DNA of 64,000 bases. It comes from Cardiocondyla obscurior (lineage: Eukaryota; Arthropoda; Insecta; Hymenoptera; Formicidae). Positions 12,701-26,253 of the stretch are shown piece by piece. The stretch is taken from NCBI RefSeq assembly GCF_019399895.1, contig NC_091887.1, positions 2,666,001 to 2,730,000 on the forward strand, in the 5' to 3' direction. Under the pieces are notes generated by a model. It saw only the letters and a program-made list of their open reading frames with translations. It searched no databases and was not told the DNA's origin. Position 1 is the stretch's first letter, and each line of letters opens with the position of its first letter. A program made the position numbers and the translations under genes.

Positions 12701-15700
12701 AAAAGATCGAGAAGCGGGAGGGAACTTTCATTCGCATTTGTGCCGGCCTCCCGCGGCCGTTTTGGAGCGATTAATTTCGGTTTTATGGGCCGCCGCGCGA
12801 GAATTATGACGGAACTTGCGTAAATCTCTCTTCTTGTGTGAATTAGAAACATCGTTTCAAGGAAAAAAAAAAAAAGAAAAAAATATATGTCCCACGCGGG
12901 GAGATCTGGAAAGATTTTTGGCGTTTCTGCGTCCTCTGCGTTCTTCCTTGGATTCTTATTTCGCTTTTAAATTGTAAATTCCACCGTGTTATACACGCCG
13001 TTCTGTCTCTGCTTGCAAATTTTCGGTCTTTTTACCCTCTCATTGTGTACCTGTAGAATCTGTCTTCTCGAAGACACAATAAATCCTCCCTCTTCTTACC
13101 TCTACCTCGCGGACACCTACGTGTTCGCGTGCGCGCGCGTATAATACGCGGCCGCGCTGGGCACACACGCGTTTCTGGGTGCGTATAATGCCGGGTAATG
13201 CGACTGTCGAGATTGCTATAAATTCCACTTAGCCGCTCTCGCGACGCTAAACGCGTTTCGAGGGCTGCTACTCCGTTTTTCCTTTTCGCCTGCGCTAGGC
13301 GGTACGAACGGCGTGCGTTTCTATTATAAATTGCAACGACTAATTTATTGCTTCCGAAGCTACAAGCGCCTCGATCTTGCGAGCGGATCGTCGTATCGAT
13401 TATCACCGCGAGGGAAGTGGTCCAAATTTAAGCCCATTTTTAAATCCGAACTTTGTATCAATAAATTCATTTCTGCACTAAAAAAAAAAAATATTTTAAC
13501 GTGTTTTATGTCGAAGTATTTTATATTCCGATTCTTTAAACGTCTTTTTATTACAATGCGTATGAAAATGTAGTTTGTTATCGAGTTACGTTTTAAATTA
13601 TGAAAAATGAACGTTCTCTAAAGTGGGGAAACTTTTTACTTTGTTTTTTCGCCCATTCTCTTAACAATATTGTAACGATAATCGCGCGAGAAAGTTATCG
13701 TATTAAGCTAGCCAAATTGAATATTGTAACGTCACAATGGCCGAGGTATTCAGCTTAATTCGGAGTAACGTAATACCTCACATTACCGTAAAAATGTCGC
13801 GCGCACAAAGGGAATTAATGCACGCCGGGCATTAAAATTACGAACTGCGGCACTCGAGCTTTATTCGATCGAGCGATGCATTATTGGACCCGACACTCGA
13901 GGTGACCGGGCGTAATTTATTCGTCGGCGGGTCGCGCACCGACGTGACAATGAGGTCTGCTAAGGAGGGTCGATCCATTGACGTGGACGAAAGAAAAACG
14001 CCAAAGACTTTGCTGCAGCTACCTACTACGGGAGAGACGAATTATCGAACGCGGCAACCGCTCGGTGCCGCAGTAGATTAATGTTATTTCAATGGCGAAA
14101 ACGGTGGCACCGAAGGGTAGGGGCGGGGGACGGGACAGGAGGAAGAGGGAGCCGCGCATCTCGCCGTAACTGACCCCGATTTGCATCAGAATCAAGGTGA
14201 AATCGCGAGGGGTACGCCGAGCGGGCGCAAGGGGGGCCGTCGTCGGTGCTTTGGGAACGCGCCAAACCGTGTGCGTGTTGTCCGAAACACGTCCGAAAAG
14301 TGACGCGATGCGACCCCGCGTCCGGTTTTCTTTTCTCCTCGCGAGCCTCACGTCGTCCTTTGACGGGGCTCGAAACCTCGTGCTAAGATACCACTCGTCC
14401 GAGAGGGAGGTATACCGGTCAGGAAGAATCGACCTTGCCCCACGGCGTCGCGGCCCTTTTCTCTTGTCTCGTTAAGTCCTCGTTGTAAAAAGATTCCGTT
14501 CTGCGTAACAGTTGTTCCCCGATTTGCGCGACGCCGCGTCGAATCGACTCGCGTTTGTTTTTTAAATCGTTAAACGCGAGCTCGGGCTGGGATATTTTTT
14601 TTTTTCCTTTTTCCTTTTTTCTTTTTTTTTTTCTCCTTAGAAATTACAAGCCCTCCCCCTCGTCGTAATTATTTCTTATCTCGATTGACACGATTCAAGC
14701 AGTTTCAAAATCTTATTAACGTCCTTTCGCGTTTCATCACCACGTCGGATGACTATCTCTTCTCACCTCCCACAATTATTCTCCATCACAATGTGACTCG
14801 CGAGTTGTACGGTATAGACTGATTTTATCAGGAAAATTACTCCGTTCCGAAAAAGGTCCGCTCGCGACTGTTTGCCCATCTGCGAATCTACGGAATTATC
14901 GAGGTAATTCGTCCTGCGTAAAGTTCTTTAACGTGTAAATTGACCGGTTATCGTCTTGGAATTTCAACGGGTTTTTATGGTATTTCTAGTGCCGCATAGA
15001 CGAATTAACGTTTTACGAATTGTCCACGTTTGTTCTTTGAGATATCGTTTTCGGGACTCGGAAAGAGGGGGGGAGGGAGGGGGCTCCAAACAGATTCGTC
15101 GGGCACCGGTTTACGGCCGCTTTTAATGCCGCAGACTGCTATTACGCGGTTCCTCTCTATCTATCGTCGGGCAATAAAGGCGGAGTAACGAAAGAGATGC
15201 GGCGGCACTTCTCGTCAAACAAATTTACGACGCGAGAACAAACTTCCTCGTCATCTAGCGCGTCTAAAGACCCGCGGCATTATACCCCTGGCGGTTAAAT
15301 TAACCCCGGCGTGGATCGCATCGATTTCCGCCTTATCTAAAACCGACGTTAAAAGGACGTGAATTACCTGAGCACATACGTTAGATATCTAATAGATAAA
15401 ATTATTTTACGGGTATTTGCTAAATAACAATTCCGCCGACCGTTTTGTACGCCATGTGCGCCAAGCCGCGGGAAATCTCCGCGATAAATCTTAGCGATTT
15501 CACGTCCCGACGTGAAAAATATTTTTCCGTAAGCCGCAGGATAATTTTCAGCCTCCTTTCAGCCGGGGCTCTTTAACATATGCTTCCTTCGCTTTCCGTG
15601 TGTTTTATAAGAACGCGTTTAATGCTGCGTTGGCCGGCCGGGCATGTGCGTGTCGCTGCGCGTGCGTGCGCCGCTAATGGACCGGAATTAAAGTCGTTAG

Positions 15701-16320
15701 CTTCCGGAAGGTTTCGACTCGAAGGCTGAAGGGGGAAAGGACGAGTTTCGGAAGTCGGCAGCGTTCATTTTTCATCGGCGGGGCAAGAAATCGTATAGCG
15801 ACAATGACGCCCTCGTTAATTCACGTTGTAGCCCTCGGAGGAATAATGCATGTCGGCGCGGAGCAGGATCTTATTACCGATAAAAGGGCCGCCGTGTTAC
15901 GCCCGCGCCCGCGGATGCGATACGCGTGCCAGTCAGACGGATGAATTTTAATTCGCGAACGGCGAATCGAATTCGTGAAATCGTCCGCGGCGGGGTGGGA
16001 GACGCGCGAGAACGGTGGAAGGCGAATGTAACGGGATTAGAGAAACGAGCCCGGGATGAGTGACAGCTCGACCTCGGAAATTAAATGAGAGGAAGAAAGC
16101 GGGGGAGACATAGAGAGAACACGTCGGGGAATTACTCGGGGATATGGATTATCATCGTCCGCGGCTTTAAGAATTTTTAGATATTAATCCTGCATTAATT
16201 GGAACATTTCACTCTAATTTTGGTAGGGTTCTTGGTCCTTCTTTTTCTTTTTTTTGCATAAAAATATATCTGTTTCGTATCGAAACAGTGGAATGTATCG
16301 AATAGAATAGAAAAATTAAA
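9728..16320. other. Intergenic or intronic: AT-rich, then CpG-rich islands
   Basis: If the plus-strand transcript is real, this is intron. About 9730-10350 is AT-rich; 10580-16140 is mostly CpG-rich. No coding region is supported. A stretch at about 10988-11035 and another at about 13690-13880 look like possible conserved noncoding elements. The second has a SOX-type CACAATGG at 13733-13740, and GAGGTATT and AATACCTC as inverted copies either side of a TTAATTCGG segment. A perfect 12-bp palindrome TTAGATATCTAA is at 15381-15392, and a G-run tract lies at about 15067-15083. The ORFs at 13032-13406 and 14019-14475 are low-information Arg/Ser-rich frames. Confidence 0.5.
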
Positions 16321-16556
16321 ATGATTTATTTAGTATACGCGTATCTGAAGTCACCGATTCAATTATGCAGAAATGCTTTTCTCGCGGGCCCGCAATCCGT
16401 TCCGAGACAATTGCGCAGTTTATATTTTATTTGTAGTGAATTATTGCACCGCATTATGGGCTTTGCCGGGCGCGACGCTCAACGTGCGTGCGTGCGTGTA
16501 CGTGTATTTTGCCCGTGCATGTAACGGAGAGTTTAACGCTCGGCGCGCACGGGTCA

Positions 16557-16590
16557 CACAATGCCGTGTATGGACACTATGGGCATTGTG
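16557..16590. repeat. Inverted SOX-like words forming a 9-bp stem
   Basis: CACAATGCC at 16557-16565 and its exact reverse complement GGCATTGTG at 16582-16590 flank a 16-nt spacer. The arms resemble SOX sites (CATTGT core) facing each other, so a paired binding site is as likely as an RNA stem. The surrounding DNA is CpG-rich and noncoding. Confidence 0.4.
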
Positions 16591-18955
16591 CGACGCGAGA
16601 GCGAATGAATATGTGCACGATGCATCAAAGAGTTAAGACTCAATGGCGGACCACACAGACCCCGGAATTGAGAAGACAGTCGGCTTAACGGTTAACGTAT
16701 TATTGTGCGGCCGCACGTTAGAGTTAGGCCGGCCACGGGGCCCTACCAAGCGAAACGGGACGATTCGCGTCCCTGATCCGGGCCCGATAAAGCGGGAAGT
16801 TCGATACACCGATTTAATTAAAATTTCGCCAATTTATCCTCCGCGTACGGTCCCCGCTATCGGCGGCGAATCGCGTTTCTCGCATTTAATCAAACGAATA
16901 ATACTACAACTACTGGTTACGACGTCGGTTCTTCTCCATCGGCAAGTGCCAGGTTATTACGATACGTTAGGAACGAGCAGATTGAACTTCCTTCGTATGT
17001 ACGAGATGATTGGAATATTAAATTAACATCGCTTTGCCTTAATTATAGAACTTGCGTGTTTATTTTCGTGCACGGCTACAAATCGATCTGTCCGTGCTAC
17101 TCGTCGATGTAACATCGCGCGTTTGCAGCGTGAGATACTAACACGTCGCGAGGATGCCCACGAACTTGTAGAACGACTCTCGTAGACCGTTTCCTTAGTA
17201 GAATATCTCAAGTGTGTAGTCTACGAGCGGCTAGGACACGAATTCTCGAGCCATTCGTCATTCCGATGCCGCTGGTCCCTCTCGGTTATTACAATAACAA
17301 TGTCGATGCGGGGACGCGCGCGTCCACTTTTCGATAAAGAGGAAACGAAAGGTTATTAAGATCTTTTTTTTTTTTCTTTTTTTTTCTTTCTTTCTTTATT
17401 TCTCGTCGACCTAGAAGTGCCCCGCACTTTCATATTGAGATTACAGTGAAAGTATTACGTTGCCCGTCGAGTTTATCTTGCGGCAAGTTGGTGGCCGCTC
17501 TCCGGCAGCGCGCGAGTCTGCGGAGGGTCCGAGGGTTGAGCGCTCGTGGTAAAGGCAATCCTGCGGTCTTCGCCCAGCAGGAGGGATGTGATCGCACCGG
17601 TATCGGCACCAAGCTGTCTGCCTCGAGAGGGAACCAGCCGTGTCGGGGCGTTCTCGTGTATATAACCGTGCAGGACTGCGGAGAGTAGGGCCCTCGCGAG
17701 AGACGCGGCAGAGGAAGGGCGGCGTGAGAGAGGGTGAGGAGGGACCCCGATGGTCAGGGGCCGGCCCCGATGATGGTTTGTGCTGTTGCGTATAAAAATA
17801 GAAAAGGCAACCCGGGAACCCGTCCAACTGCATATTACCTCCGACATCGGAATGCGCGGCCCTGTGACCGGCCGATGATGCTGAAACGCACGTGTGTTTC
17901 AGGCCGTTCTCTCCGCTACTCCTCGGTTCCCTTTTCTTCTCTTTTCTCTCATCTCTTTCATTCTCTACCGGAGGAGAAATCCTGCGGACCCCGAGCGCAG
18001 ATTGGAATGCTGAAAGTATAAATCGGGATCGGGAAATGGGAAGATTAATCGCCGACACAATATGAACCTGCAGCCGATTCCGGACGAGAAATATTTCTCG
18101 GGTATTAAGTTTTTTAAAGCAGGAAATTGAGGGGGGAATTGCAGAAGTTTCGTCGATTCGGCTCCTCGATATTGAATACAGTTCTTGAATAAAATCAAAT
18201 TTTATATATTTTGGTAGGCGTTAAATAAAAGATACAGAAATAGCAGAAATCAAAGATTAATTTAAAATAGAAATTAATTTAAAAAGTCGCAACTTTTTTT
18301 CTGACGTTTCCTAAATCTGAGATTATTACACGAAGAAAAAGAAAAGTATAAATAACATTTTCTTTTCAAGAATAGAAAATTTAATTAATATATTTTTCTG
18401 CGATTTCACTAGGAACTTCCGGAATAAATAACAAAGTCGATTACGTTTTTTTTAAATTAAACTATATATATATTTAAAGCTAACATACGGTTTCTGACGT
18501 GGCAGAGTGGAGGGCTTTTTTTTTTTTATTGACCCGCGTAATTTTCCGGAAAATTGTATAGTGAACGCGATCATGACCCATCGGTCGGCTCATTCAGGAT
18601 ATCTCGTTCGCCAGCTATTATTCGAACGGTGGTATTTTTCGAGATCCCGCGCATTGTGCGAATTTTTCACGCCTGCCAATCGCTACATAGTCCTTCGATG
18701 GGATCCTCGTACGCACAGCTTCTCGGCCGTTGATCCGCAACAGGAAACCATGTTGCCACGGGGATGCACCGATTATGCCGTGAGGGGAAGGGGACGAAGG
18801 GTGGGAAGGCGGATCGTTCTTTCAGGATGTTCGACCGGCCGGGAGATATTAGATGTTTTGGAAACATAACGCGGAAGGGTGCGCCGGAAAGTTACTCCTT
18901 GTCCTCCGAGTTCCTTCGCTTTGGCGATAATCACACGCGCGAACGGAGTCCAAGT

Positions 18956-18976
18956 GAGGAGGCCATCTGCCTCCTC
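18956..18976. repeat. 8-bp perfect hairpin, 5-nt loop
   Basis: GAGGAGGC, loop CATCT, GCCTCCTC. It is followed about 40 bases later by poly-T (from 19017), a layout that superficially resembles a bacterial terminator. That meaning does not apply in an insect nuclear genome, so this is recorded only as a local palindrome. Confidence 0.5.
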
Positions 18977-21275
18977 GTCAAAGAGGCATCATGCTCTCTT
19001 GAGCCATGATCTCAGTTTTTTTTTTCTCTTTTTTTTCTTTTTTATTACCTCGTTTTCGTTACCTCAACGAGCAAACGGTAGATTCGCTGGAAATTAGAGA
19101 TGCATTAAAAATATTAAACAGAAATGAAGGACAGAATAAATATTTTTCGAGCATACCCGATATATTTACGAGATCAGCACGCTTAAATTAGCATTTTATT
19201 AGAGACCACTTTTCAAAAATGCGAAAACCGGAAACGTGACACATTTATTAAATTCGATCAAGCCCGCTCGGCGTCTCGTCTTCGCTAAGGACCGAAACGC
19301 AACGAAACGCCAACGAGCAAAATGGTACACTTTCTCGGAACGGTAGTTAGCCTTTTATCTTGACGAAGGGCGCGGGATGGAGGACTACCGACGTGGAAGT
19401 GTCACGAGGAGCCGGTAGAACGTATCAAGTCGCGCGGACGTTATCTCGGCCTCGATCGGGGTCCAGGGGGGTTCGGATATCCAACCCCTTCTACGGAGCC
19501 GGTAACGAGTCGGCCGCCCCTCTGTCTTCTTCTTCTTTTCCATTCCAATCAGCTTGAAAAGCGGCGAACCCTCAGCCTCTCCGCGCTCGTGGGATCCATG
19601 GTCCACTGGCCTCGATCTCTCGCGCGCGAACGGACCCCCGGTCGGACCCCGCTAAAGTATCATGTATCGTATGGCCGCAAAAAAAGTCGGCGTATTCATA
19701 TACAGATTGGTACTCGCAAGGTGTCCTCTCTCCCTCTCCCTTACCTTCGCGTGCTGTGCGAGAGGCTGCTAGAGTAGCTCCTTCTTTCCTCGGGATCGTT
19801 GCGAGGCTCCTCTTAGGTCGAGCATAAATCCGTCGGTTGCTCGATGATACGCTTAGGATAGTTTTGAATGGATTAGCAGATAAGCCGTGCCCTCGAAGAC
19901 ATTTCCATGAATAGATGCTACTCGCGCGAGTTCAACTCCTTTGTCGGCGGCGGTGAACGTTGCTCGGCAGGTTGAAGTAGTCGATCGCAAATTTTTAACT
20001 ATCGCAAAAACCGAGTCTGTAGAATTTCGATACAGATATTTACGAATTATTTTAAATTAAAAAATATCTACGAAAGGAATAGAACAAAATTAATCTGGCG
20101 ACAATCTCCGGGAAACAAATTCAGGATTTTTCGTCGGGATCACGTCAAGATCGATATCTCCTTCTCGCCGTATGAAAAGACGAAGGTACTAGGATCGCGC
20201 TGGTAACGGTCGCGCAAACAATATCTTCTACGCACAAATCGATCGGCTCGATACTGATCGTGGCCGGTGTCTTTCTTAGTTCCCAATGTTCGCCGACCGA
20301 AGATAAAAGACTGTCGCGATACGCCGTGAAGAGAAAAGGGAGGGACCCCGGCTTTTGTATTATACTTATACTATGGTACTGCTAAATAAAAAAATAAAAA
20401 AAAAAGGGAAATAAAAAAAAGAGGAAAAAGAAAAAGAGGAAGAAACTTATGCCACGTCTGGCGGATACCTGGCATTGTGCGCGACCACAACGCTCCTGAC
20501 ACCCTAGTGTCCCTTTGTTTCGTGGATGATTTCACTCGTGTGGGACACCTTCGTGGCGATAAGCCGGACAATGGCCGGTCTCCCGTCTACGGAAGACAGT
20601 ATCGCGATCTCATCTCGCGCCGGGAATCGCCTCGTCGCGGATTAATGAAATAAGAAAGAAAGAGAAGACAAAATAGAAATAAAAATGCGCGGCTCAACAT
20701 CCCGTCGCCGTTTGTCCGATCTTCCCGCGCGATTTTCTCGGCTATTTGTCGACTCGAACTTTGTGCATATCTTTGAGCGCGTAACCACGCGTCATTCAGG
20801 TTTGTAACTCGAGACTCGGGTGTCTGTCTTCCCTCCCTCTTGACGTGTCACAAAATTTTTTCGAGAACTCGATACTAGGTACGACTAGAAATTTTTTTTT
20901 TTAAACGCTGAAATTTCGAGGACTCAAAAAAATCCAAGAGTCTACCGAGATTTTAGATATTTTAAACGTTCGCGTAATAAGATGTATACTTTAATTAAGA
21001 GCAATGATTTACGTTTTAATAGTCTAAAATTTGTTTCGTGATTACGAAAGCAGTATACGAGAATAGTTATTATTTTACTTTTTTACTTTTTTTATTTTTT
21101 TTTATTTTTCATATAACGTGATTAAATATTGCAATTGAATTTTTATACGTACTTTGGTAAAATAAATTCTTGCTTGAGAGATTTCCGTGAATTCTGTTGC
21201 TAACTGGACGGTTCCTCTGAAAAAGATACCTGTCCGAAATCAATATGTAGCGTTCTTTCTGTATGCCTGCATGTG

Positions 21276-21301
21276 TATACTCGCGTTTCCACGCGAGTGT
21301 A
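21276..21301. repeat. 11-bp hairpin, 4-nt loop
   Basis: TATACTCGCGT, loop TTCC, ACGCGAGTGTA: ten Watson-Crick pairs and one G-U pair. The hairpin is too short for a canonical animal miRNA precursor. No function is assigned. Confidence 0.5.
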
Positions 21302-22773
21302 GCACGTTGCGGGGAAAGAAAAGGGTTGCACTCGATGTAATTGATACGAAACCGTTGAAGCAGAGGGAAACGCTAGGGAACAAAAACTTCACACAGGATA
21401 TCTCGCGACTTCCCTTCCTTCCCTGCAGATTGCCCGCCACTTCAGTTAACTAACGGAACGTGTTCCATTGTTATATTTGCAGAGATTGCCGATATGTTAA
21501 AGCCTCGTAACTTTTATTTATTAATTTTTTTTCTTTTTTGGTTTATTGCATTGTTACAATTTTATACTAAAAAGATACTTACGTTTAGTTAATTTTTTTA
21601 ATTAGACTTAATTATTTATTGCTCAATATTTTAGCAAAAGAAATTACAAATCAATATAATCTTTTATTTTATGTAATAAGCTGCAAACTAAATTTTTTTT
21701 ATACACATACATCAAAATTCTTATTTAATTTCTGCTCGTATTTCAAAATTAGAAATATATTTCTCCCTGTTATCTTCAGGGTAAGAAAATAATTCGGATA
21801 ATTTGTAATAATTTGTATTTGCGCTTCGATAATTATGTGAATTACGTTAAAATAGCATAGGTAACCTATGAGTTCATTCATGAGTTTTAGTCGATGTTTG
21901 TGAAACGATGTCAATAGCATTGAGAGGAGAGGAAAAGGATGAGGGGGCTGGGGGGTAAGAGGAGCAAAGGAGGAGTGAGAGGAAATAGAAACCGGTTGAG
22001 GGTGGCTAGGCAGTTCTCTACGGGGTGCCAGGAATTCTTAGAATAGTATTTCCTCCGCTCCAGACGGAGGTTTCGGTCTCAGACAGATTGGCACCAAGTG
22101 TTTTGTACTCGGGCTATTCAAAATTTCTTACGTTTTACTAGATACATTCTTGGACCCAGAGATCGTAGGATTTTCTTAAACTGCACTAGTAATCAGTTAG
22201 ATTAAACCAGTGCAATTAAAGAGGCGTCGCAATTATTTCGATTTCTTCAGTTTTGAAAACTGTTAATAAAAAAAAAAAATTATTTTAGATTAAATCTGTA
22301 TTTTTATAATATCAGTTTTAATTATTTTCTACACTGCGCTGTATTTTCTTGACGAAGAACGCATCTCTTTTAGACGATTTAGTATCGAGATTATTTTTTT
22401 TAACAGTCGTTCCCAAAATATTTCGCTGTCGAAAAAGTTTACGGATACGCCATAAATTTATATCTAGATCGTGTAAGAAATATAGGAATGGAATTCACGT
22501 AGAAAAGGACTCACTCTGTTTCGCGTCCTCCCTCGCACGTGATACAATGCGAACTATGCAAGAGTGAGATAAATGTAAGGGTCAAGGGAAGTCCCTTTTC
22601 GCATTCTACCCTACTTTTCAAATAAAGGCGCGGTCCAGGTATACTGTCTACAGTATCCGCCGCATTTCCGCTATCGCAAACACAAATCGGCACGAGTCAT
22701 TTTTTTTTTTTTTCTCGAAAACTCAGAAACTTCCCTGAAATGTCTGACTACCTGAGAAAATCTCTACTTAGTG

Positions 22774-22905
22774 CCGATTGTTTCTTCAAACTTTTCTGGC
22801 AAATTCTGACGGGCAATGTATTACATTTTATTTCTTTATTAAAAAAAATACGGATAAACGCAGACGGGTGATAAAGCTGACAGGTGAAGCTGTTGAAACA
22901 ATCGG
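22774..22905. repeat. Distant perfect 11-bp inverted repeat with SOX-like cores
   Basis: CCGATTGTTTC at 22774-22784 and GAAACAATCGG at 22895-22905 are exact reverse complements about 110 bp apart. Both contain ATTGTT/AACAAT, the core bound by many SOX proteins. The intervening sequence pairs only poorly, so two oppositely oriented binding sites fit better than a hairpin RNA. They lie 180 bp before the SOX-motif cluster at 23085-23285. Confidence 0.4.
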
Positions 22906-23084
22906 CCTTTAACAGACGGCTTTGCAAAAATATTATAAAATATCCGTAAGTGATCCTGTTGTTCATTAAGCACCTAGTGCACTCCTAGGGCTCGGTGGCG
23001 GGTGCGATCGGCCGAAATCGATCCGCACCTACGTCGACGATAGCTATGGGCGCGCCTGCGGACACCCGCGGACACGTTTGCGGT

Positions 23085-23285
23085 AACAATGGATTAACGC
23101 GGATCCGGCGCGGCGTGGCGTAAAACGCGGATAGGTAATGTAATTATGGCCGAGCGCGACGTGCGCGCGCGGAAGGCAGTCACTGCCATAATAGGCGATT
23201 GTCCACGGCGAATGGGCGCCACAATGGCGGGTCTCATTGCCGTTAACAACTGACTGTCCAAATACATCGCGGCGGGACAATAAAC
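23085..23285. promoter_or_regulatory. Candidate enhancer: SOX-type motif cluster 1
   Basis: Within 200 bp there are AACAATGG (23085-23092), ATTGTCC (23198-23204), ACAATGG (23221-23227), CATTGCC (23235-23241) and GACAATAAAC (23276-23285). A homeodomain-type TAATTA lies at about 23140. The DNA is CpG-rich, has no supported ORF and sits in the desert beside a Sox gene. Enhancer function is inferred only from motif clustering; these short words also occur by chance. Confidence 0.3.
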
Positions 23286-26253
23286 GGGCCGCTGTCCGGA
23301 TCAGGTTCTCTTTATAACGCGAACGTCGTATATCAATATCGCCCTTTCAGTGCTTCCTTCCAGTTTTTCGATTCCCCTGCGTTCTTACCTCCCCACCGCG
23401 CCTACCCTGCCCTCCGCGCTTGGTTATCTTCTTCTAAGGATGCAACCCTTTAACAAACCTTCGGGCTTGTATGAGGATTACGTTGATCTGCTGCAGGGAT
23501 CTGTTTCGTCCGCGCGCGACAGGTTCTGCTGCCAGTAAGCGCTAACTGCAGGAGGCCAAATAATTTATATCGGGTTTTGATAAATGCGGCCTTATATTGA
23601 GGGATAACATTTGTTCTCTTGCTTTCTCTCTCTTTCTTTCGTTTTTTTTGTCCTTTTTTCTTATTATTTATAGAAATTTTCGTGTTTCAATACGAGGTAA
23701 AATGAGCAATAAAATATATTTAATCGAGATATCTAAAAATGTAACCGGAGATAAAAATAGTAACATATATTTTTACCACGATTTTATTTCGTCGCTTTTT
23801 TAGAGATAATTTTTTTAAAATGTTGAATTATACTTGAACGGTAAAAATCGCGCATCATATTGCGATATGTTTGTTACCGTTATTTTATTTTATTATATAA
23901 TTAATATTATTTTCGTCAATATGTTCAGAAATTTTAATAAGATTTATTATTTGTTATTTCAAATTCTTTTTTCTAAATCCCGCATTATACGTTTCTCGGC
24001 GATATTGCAAAATTTTTATATGACCAGCATAATATTTTAACGCGTTCGCATCACGAGTCCGAGATTCATGAAAATTCGCGGATAGACCCTTAAGGACGAG
24101 AGCGGCGCTATTATAAGATCAAATTCGCGTAGACGCTTAGGCAAGTTGGCCCTCGGAGTGGCTTCCCGAAAAGTATTTATTCGGAGGGTTTTTCGCGGCG
24201 AGAGGAGAGCACCCAATATATAGCGCTATTCGACGTTCAGCCGGGCGTTCAAAGTGGCATTCGGTTCGGAGAATGCGTGTTTCCACTATGCGAGACCGCG
24301 GAATCGTTTCCTGAGGGTTCATTGTCGGCGAATTTCCCCGGCGGCCATTGTGCCCCAAGATGTACGTTGCGGAAATGGTGCAGGTATACGTAAACTTGGA
24401 CGCGAGTGAATTACCGTTTCAAGTCGCGGAGAAAAATCACCCTTTACTTCACTTATTTACCGAACTCTATTCTCCTTTTTTTTTTAAATAAATAATATAT
24501 TAACAGAGCCCAGTCGCAATTAAAAAATATTTAATTATTGATTTTACCATTAATTCCAATTTTCTAAAACGTGTCTTTTATTCTTCCATTTATATAAAAT
24601 AAAAAATAAAAAACGTCTTAATGTATAATTTATTTTCAAATTTCGTAAACTTAAAAAATTTATTAAAAACACTCGAATCAAATTTCTTTAAACATTCGTT
24701 AAAAAAAAAATAATAAAAAAAGTTCTTTCCGAACGTTTAACAGCACGCTTTTGTAGTTGAAATTTTGCGGTGCATCCCATATTGTTTCGGCAGGCAGTGA
24801 AAGTCATTACGATGGGGGGGACCACTCTGGTGAACTCACTCGGGCTGACGTTTATGAGCGATCTTCGCGAATTTAACGTCCCGGGTGTATTCGGAAAGGA
24901 TGCACGGGTCCGCGGCCGGACTCGATCGGACTAGTTCGAGCGGTATGAATGATCGCGGTCGCCCCATGCTCTCGTGCCCCGGTCGCGCCATAGCTCGCGC
25001 TTTACAACGCAGGAATGATTTGTGAACCCAGACAGATGGCTGTCCGTTGGCGAAAACTCTCGTTTCGCCTCGCTCCTATGCCGCGTGCCCTCAACGCCGC
25101 GGCATTAATTGCAACATGCACGTGCGACCAAATGTGGGAACTCGACTTTCTCGTTTCTCCGCGCTCGGCTCTTCATCTCTCCCCCTCGCGAAGCTTTTGT
25201 CTTCCCTTTAAACATTTGAAACATCGCGATAGTAAAACCTCGGTTCGTCCGGGATTTTAAAATCAACTTGGACAGTGTGATGGTTTTGCGAATTCGGGAA
25301 GCTTTATTTACGACGGCAATAAATACGCATATGCTCTTTCTTTTATTTTATTTTATCTTAAATTTTTTTTTATAATAGTAAGTACTTTGAGAACAGATCT
25401 CAATTGCGTGTAAATTGTTCTCTGTCTATTATCGCTCGAAACTTTTTTTTTTTTCTTCTTCTTTATGATACGAAAAAATTTTAAAAGAAAGGCACTGCGA
25501 CTTGAAAGCGTCGCGTTACAGGCGTCTCTTTTACAAGCACCGCGTCCGAAAGCTAGCTCGAAACTCCGGATTGGCGCTCCGCTTTTAATCAACTTCCACC
25601 CCGAGCGTCGATGAACAAGGGGACAACCGGGGTTAAAAAGCGACGAGTCTTATCGAGGAATCGACGCGATCGAACCGAGGATAATTCACGCGAGCGCACA
25701 AAACCCGGCGATATTCGAGCGTGGCATAGGTGAGCGTAATTATACCCTTTGAAATCGCGCACAATGGGGCAGGGGTGGTCATTGAAAGTCGAGTACCTGT
25801 GCTTCTTGTGCACCTCTTGCGCACCGGCACGACCGTTGTGCACGCGGTATTATGCGACGAAGTGGAGGAAAGGGATAGGAGTACGAAAAGTGCGAGGAGT
25901 ATTCTATTTAACGCGTAATTAATTGACGCCGAGGTTATCACGCATCGAGATACCGATAATCTTCCGATCGACGTTTCGACAATTTTAATTTTTCTCTAAA
26001 GTCTTTTCTCCGAACATCTTCACTATCGCCGCGTCGGTTTGAAATAAAAAAAGAATAAAGGAAAAAAAAAACCCTTTATAGTTAACGTTGATAATTTATT
26101 TTTTATCAAATTATTATCGACATCTTTGAAATATTATTTTAGCTTTGTAGTTTTCTTTTTGACGACTTTAAACCTCGTTGTCGCGTTCAAATAAAAATTG
26201 AGACGAGGACAGGGATTCGTGGTGGAGATTCTGCTCTTTCTTCTCGCGGACGC
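23286..26253. other. Intergenic or intronic: AT-rich and CpG-rich segments
   Basis: No coding region is supported. About 23600-24030 and 24470-24720 are strongly AT-rich. Single SOX-type words are at 24345-24352 (CCATTGTG) and 25760-25767 (CACAATGG). ORFs around 25589-25941 overlap in several frames and show no domain. Confidence 0.5.

Larger units (their letters stand above)
16591..22773. other. Intergenic or intronic: mixed CpG-rich and AT-rich DNA
   Basis: No coding region is supported; the 205-codon minus ORF at 17441-18058 is Arg/Ser/Pro-rich and overlaps ORFs in other frames on both strands. AT-rich stretches lie at 18200-18500, 20990-21180 and 21480-21920. Two small perfect or near-perfect hairpins are present (18956-18976 and 21276-21301). 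A SOX-type GACAATGG lies at 20567-20574. A G-rich strip at about 21928-21990 has no other recognisable feature. Confidence 0.5.

Noticed and set aside
17441..18058. Minus-strand ORF of 205 codons
   Set aside because: Its composition is simple and Arg/Ser/Pro-rich, overlapping ORFs are present on both strands, and there is no recognisable family or start context.
18956..19030. Hairpin followed by poly-T, like a bacterial intrinsic terminator
   Set aside because: The window is eukaryotic; poly-T tracts are everywhere in it and the hairpin is about 40 bases away from this one.
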